A stretch of DNA of 64,000 bases, taken from assembly GCA_025056455.1 (NCBI GenBank), contig JANWVY010000009.1, positions 116,824-180,823 on the forward strand, read 5' to 3'. This DNA comes from Bryobacteraceae bacterium. Lineage in GTDB: Bacteria; Acidobacteriota; Terriglobia; Bryobacterales; Bryobacteraceae. Each line of letters begins with the position of its first letter. The stretch's first letter is position 1. The position numbers and the translations under genes were made by a program. Positions 59,975 to 64,000 of the stretch are shown piece by piece. A model generated the notes under the pieces. The model saw only the letters and a program-made list of their open reading frames with translations, was not told the DNA's origin and made no database searches.

Positions 59975-62900
59975 GTGAAACTTATTCTTCAGATCTGTTT
60001 TTTCTTGGTGCTTGCTTCGCCCCTGGGAACTCAGGCACAGACTTTGCGCGCCTTCCTGACCGGAACCGTCGCCGATGAAAATCACCAGCCAGTTCCCTCT
60101 GCTCGTATCCGGCTAATTCACGAAGAAACCGGGACCGTGCGCAGCGTCACGCCCGACGCGCAAGGTGTCTTCACTGTCGCCCAGCTCTCTCCCGGTCCCT
60201 ACCAGCTCGAGGCCGAAAGCGCAGGCTACCAAAGCGTTGTTCAAAACTTCACGCTGCGGGTGAACCAAGAGCTGCGCCTCGATATCGTTTTGATACGTGC
60301 TGGGCGGACAGAAACCATCAACGTCACCGCCACCCGGGAACTCTTGCGAACCGACAGCGCGGCACTCGGAGCCGTCATCGAAACCCGGCAGATCCGTAAC
60401 TTGCCGCTCGATGGCCGCAATTTCTATGAACTCAGTTTGCTCGTGCCAGGGGTGCTGCCTCCTGCTCAAGGCTCAGCCGGCTCCGTGCGGGGCGATTTCG
60501 CCGTCAACGTGAATGGCGCCCGGGAGGATAGCAATCTCTTCCTCTTGGACGGCGTTTACAACGCCGATCCTAAATTGAATGGAATTGCTGTCAACCCGCC
60601 CGTTGATGGCGTGCGCGAGTTCGAAGTCGCAACCAATTCCTACGACGCGAGCTTTGGTCGCAACCCTGGTGGTCAAATCAACGTTGTTCTACGCAGCGGC
60701 TCAAACCAGTTTCACGGCACTGCCTATGAGTTCTTCCGCAACGCTGCCTTGGATGCGCGCAATTTCTTTGCTCCAGCTGGGGAACCTAAGCCCGCTTTTT
60801 CGCGCAATCAATTCGGCGGGAATCTAGGCGGTCCCCTGCTAAGGAACCGTACTTTCTTTTTCGCGGACTATGAAGGCCGGAGGTCACGGGAAGGCCTAAC
60901 GCGTTTGACCCGCGTGCCGACCGCTGCCGAACGCGCCGGAGATTTTTCTTCCAGCTTCGCTTCGCCCGTGAACCCTTTCACTAGCGCTCCCTTTCCCGGC
61001 AACCGCCTGCCGCGCGAATTTCTCCATCCCATTGGCGTCGCCCTTGCCAACCTCTACCCCTTGCCCAACCGTGCCGACCCGGTGCAAAACTTCGTCTCTT
61101 CTCCCCTCCAGCGCGACCGCAGTGACCAGTTCGACGTGCGTTTGGACCAAGCCCTGGCTCGCGCTGAAATCACCTTTCGCTACAGTTTTGTGGACCGCAC
61201 CCTCTACGAACCTTTCGCTGGGCCTACCTTTTCTCAGGTCCCGAACTATGGAAATTTCGTTCCACGGCGCGCCCAGAACCTCATGCTGAGCGAAAACCGT
61301 ACGCTGACTCCCGCTCTCATCAACGAACTCCGCTTTGGTTTCAATCGCGTCTCGCAAGGAGCCTTCCCGGAAATCACTGGACGGAATGTCAACAGTGCTG
61401 TTGGTCTTCCGGATCCGCCAAATCCGCGCGATGTGGGCCTGAGCTTTGTCACCGTCACCGGTTTTTCGCCTCTCGGCCACGAATTCAACAACCCGCAGCA
61501 GGGATCTATCGACAGCTATCAATTCCTGAACCACTTGACCTGGGCCCGCGGCCGACGCTTGCTCAAGCTGGGCGGAGACGTGCGTCTCTTTGCGCAAGAC
61601 GCCTATCGCGATGTCCAGTCGCGCGGGTTTTTGCAGTTCCGCGGCGTCTACACTCGGAATCCGCTAGCGGATTTACTGCTGGGACTCCCCACCATCACTG
61701 GCATTGCTCGCCTCGATAACCCCCAGCGGCTGCGCGGTCAGTCCTTCAACCTTTTCGTGAATGACACCCACCGCCTGCGGGCCGGCCTTACACTGATGCT
61801 TGGCTTGCGCTGGGAATTCAACCGCCCGCCAGTCGACGCCGGGGACCGAGCGAATCTCTATGACCCCGCCACGCGCAGCTTGGTCCGGGTCGGTACGGCT
61901 GGCATCCCCCGCGCCGGCTATTTTCCGGACCGGAACAACTTCGGACCGCGGTTTGGCCTGGCCTGGAGCCTGCGCCAGGGAACCGTCCTGCGCACGGGCT
62001 ATGGAATCTATTTCGATCAATCCGCTCTTGCCCCCAGCGAAGGACTCTATTTTAGCCCTCCCTATTTCGACCTCCGGCTGTTCGTCGTCTCTGCAACCCA
62101 GCAAATACGTTTAGAAAATCCGTTTCCGGCCAATTTCCCGCGCACGCCTGGCTCGGCTTTTTCCTTTCAGCGCGACCTGCGAACTCCCTACGTCCAGCAC
62201 TGGAATGTGAGCCTGCAACAGCGCCTCGGCCGCTCTCGGGTCCTCGAAACTGCTTATGTGGCTTCTAAGGGCACGAAGCTTTATTCCGCTCGCGATATCA
62301 ACCAGGCCGTACCCAACGCCGCGCTGCCTTTCCCTTTGCGTCCCGTGGTCGCCTTTGACGACATCACCCAGCTTGAATCGCGCGGCAATTCGAACTATCA
62401 CAGTCTGCAAACGCGCTTGCAGCAGAGCTACCAGCAAGGCCTCTCGCTCATTGCGAGCTACACGCTCGGCAAGTCTATCGACGACGCTTCGGGCTTTTTT
62501 CCGAGTGCTGGAGACCCGAACTTCCCACAAGACAGCGAGAATGTGCGTCTTGAGCGCGCCCGCTCCAACTTTGATGTTCGCCAGCGGTTCACGGCTGGCT
62601 ACTCCTATGATTTGCCTCTCGGAAAAGGCAAATTTCTCGGGGGCTGGCAAGCCAACGGCATCCTCACTTTCCAAACCGGGCGCCCTTTTACCGTCTCGCT
62701 TCAGCCGGAAGACGACAACAGCAATAGTGGCCGCTCGAATCTCGGCTTTGGCGCCAATGACCGGCCAAACGTGAACCGCAACCCCCGCCTCGCTGTCCGC
62801 AGCCCGGAGCGCTGGTTTGACACGACGGCCTTTAGCAAGGCTCCTCGAGGCTCCTTTGGCAACGCCGGCCGCAATATCCTCGACGGGCCAGGACTTGCCA

Positions 62901-63097
62901 CGGTCAACCTCTCGCTGGTCAAAGAGACGCCGCTGGGCGAAACGGCCACCCTGCAATTGCGCCTAGAAACCTTCAACCTCTTCAACCGCGTGAACCTCGA
63001 TTTACCGGACATTTATTTCGAGTCTCCGTCGTTTGGCCGCATCCAGTCGGCGGGCAATCCCAGAAGGATTCAACTGGGGGCGAAATTCGTCTTCTAG
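59975..63097 (+). CDS. TonB-dependent outer-membrane receptor, carboxypeptidase-regulatory-like domain
   Basis: A 1040-aa outer-membrane protein with a signal peptide (MKLILQICFFLVLASPLGTQAQ). A CarboxypepD_reg-like domain (about 25-110), a plug domain (RQIRNLPLDGRNFYELSLLVPG, GGQINVVLRSGSNQFHG) and a large beta-barrel ending LGAKFVF follow. This Oar-like architecture is highly expanded in Acidobacteria, where it is linked to uptake of large substrates. No TonB box is identified by eye. The start is GTG. It is located after the PEP-CTERM gene and before argG. Confidence 0.95.
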   Translation: MKLILQICFFLVLASPLGTQAQTLRAFLTGTVADENHQPVPSARIRLIHEETGTVRSVTPDAQGVFTVAQLSPGPYQLEAESAGYQSVVQNFTLRVNQELRLDIVLIRAGRTETINVTATRELLRTDSAALGAVIETRQIRNLPLDGRNFYELSLLVPGVLPPAQGSAGSVRGDFAVNVNGAREDSNLFLLDGVYNADPKLNGIAVNPPVDGVREFEVATNSYDASFGRNPGGQINVVLRSGSNQFHGTAYEFFRNAALDARNFFAPAGEPKPAFSRNQFGGNLGGPLLRNRTFFFADYEGRRSREGLTRLTRVPTAAERAGDFSSSFASPVNPFTSAPFPGNRLPREFLHPIGVALANLYPLPNRADPVQNFVSSPLQRDRSDQFDVRLDQALARAEITFRYSFVDRTLYEPFAGPTFSQVPNYGNFVPRRAQNLMLSENRTLTPALINELRFGFNRVSQGAFPEITGRNVNSAVGLPDPPNPRDVGLSFVTVTGFSPLGHEFNNPQQGSIDSYQFLNHLTWARGRRLLKLGGDVRLFAQDAYRDVQSRGFLQFRGVYTRNPLADLLLGLPTITGIARLDNPQRLRGQSFNLFVNDTHRLRAGLTLMLGLRWEFNRPPVDAGDRANLYDPATRSLVRVGTAGIPRAGYFPDRNNFGPRFGLAWSLRQGTVLRTGYGIYFDQSALAPSEGLYFSPPYFDLRLFVVSATQQIRLENPFPANFPRTPGSAFSFQRDLRTPYVQHWNVSLQQRLGRSRVLETAYVASKGTKLYSARDINQAVPNAALPFPLRPVVAFDDITQLESRGNSNYHSLQTRLQQSYQQGLSLIASYTLGKSIDDASGFFPSAGDPNFPQDSENVRLERARSNFDVRQRFTAGYSYDLPLGKGKFLGGWQANGILTFQTGRPFTVSLQPEDDNSNSGRSNLGFGANDRPNVNRNPRLAVRSPERWFDTTAFSKAPRGSFGNAGRNILDGPGLATVNLSLVKETPLGETATLQLRLETFNLFNRVNLDLPDIYFESPSFGRIQSAGNPRRIQLGAKFVF

Positions 63098-63164
63098 GGG
63101 TGGGGCTCGAAAGGTGGTGCGCCTCGCCGGCGCGCCCCGCCGCATGCCCCAAGACCTAAAATGA

Positions 63165-64000
<836 letters not shown>

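Overview
The window is a high-GC bacterial chromosome segment, densely coded on both strands. I see no rRNA, tRNA, CRISPR array, integrase or transposase. The gene content points to Acidobacteriota, most likely a Bryobacterales/Solibacter-type organism. It has a 1040-aa TonB-dependent receptor with an N-terminal carboxypeptidase-regulatory-like domain, a PEP-CTERM protein, DUF1549 and DUF1501 genes in tandem, several twin-arginine-like secreted enzymes including two formylglycine sulfatases, and a three-domain LigD. This assignment is inference from gene content, not from a marker gene.

Layout. 1-4105 (+): the 3' part of DNA ligase D, then an ECF sigma factor, a small single-pass (anti-sigma-like) protein and a Spy/CpxP-like periplasmic protein. 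4160-9384 (-): ribosomal protein L31, then a compact operon of two tandem ~510-aa methyltransferase paralogues, a DapA-like aldolase and a GNAT acetyltransferase. 9438-10787 (+): an isolated type VI secretion baseplate gene, tssK. 10881-16864 (-): a small membrane protein coupled to accA, then dnaE, and a beta-propeller gene coupled to a Pro/Arg-rich secreted peptide. 17006-26463 (+): a sulfatase, the DUF1549/DUF1501/Ig-like trio, a DASS-type transporter and a PilZ protein.

26460-29946 (-): aminotransferase, SDR, PfkB kinase and a zinc-ribbon membrane protein, nearly without gaps. 30003-31917 (+): a D-2-hydroxyacid dehydrogenase and a threonine dehydratase-like enzyme. 31978-33180: a Cys-rich protein divergent from a small HTH regulator, with an AT-rich control region carrying a 31-bp-spaced direct repeat. 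33204-41495 (-): HPPD with a HisC-like aminotransferase (aromatic amino acid catabolism), RseP and Dxr, a beta-hydroxyacid dehydrogenase, a small helix-turn-helix-like protein, Ssb and a YkgJ-type cysteine cluster protein.

41788-64000: secreted or exported proteins (unknown, FAM173-like methyltransferase, DUF3500), a Nudix hydrolase, a catabolic-looking trio (enolase-superfamily enzyme, unknown Tat protein, sulfatase), threonine synthase, two tandem amidohydrolase paralogues, a beta-helix protein with a small helical partner, an NlpC/P60-like protein, DUF72, an amino acid permease, the PEP-CTERM protein, the TonB receptor and the 5' part of argG.

Functionally the window mixes housekeeping genes (accA, dnaE, ssb, rpmE, rseP, dxr, thrC, argG) with a degradative, surface-oriented lifestyle: sulfatases, an outer-membrane receptor, amidohydrolases and an enolase-superfamily dehydratase/racemase. 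No complete known novel system is evident. The best candidates for new biology are the tandem methyltransferase operon beside a lone tssK, the Cys-rich protein/HTH divergent pair, the exported methyltransferase, and the amidohydrolase pair with a changed metal-site position.
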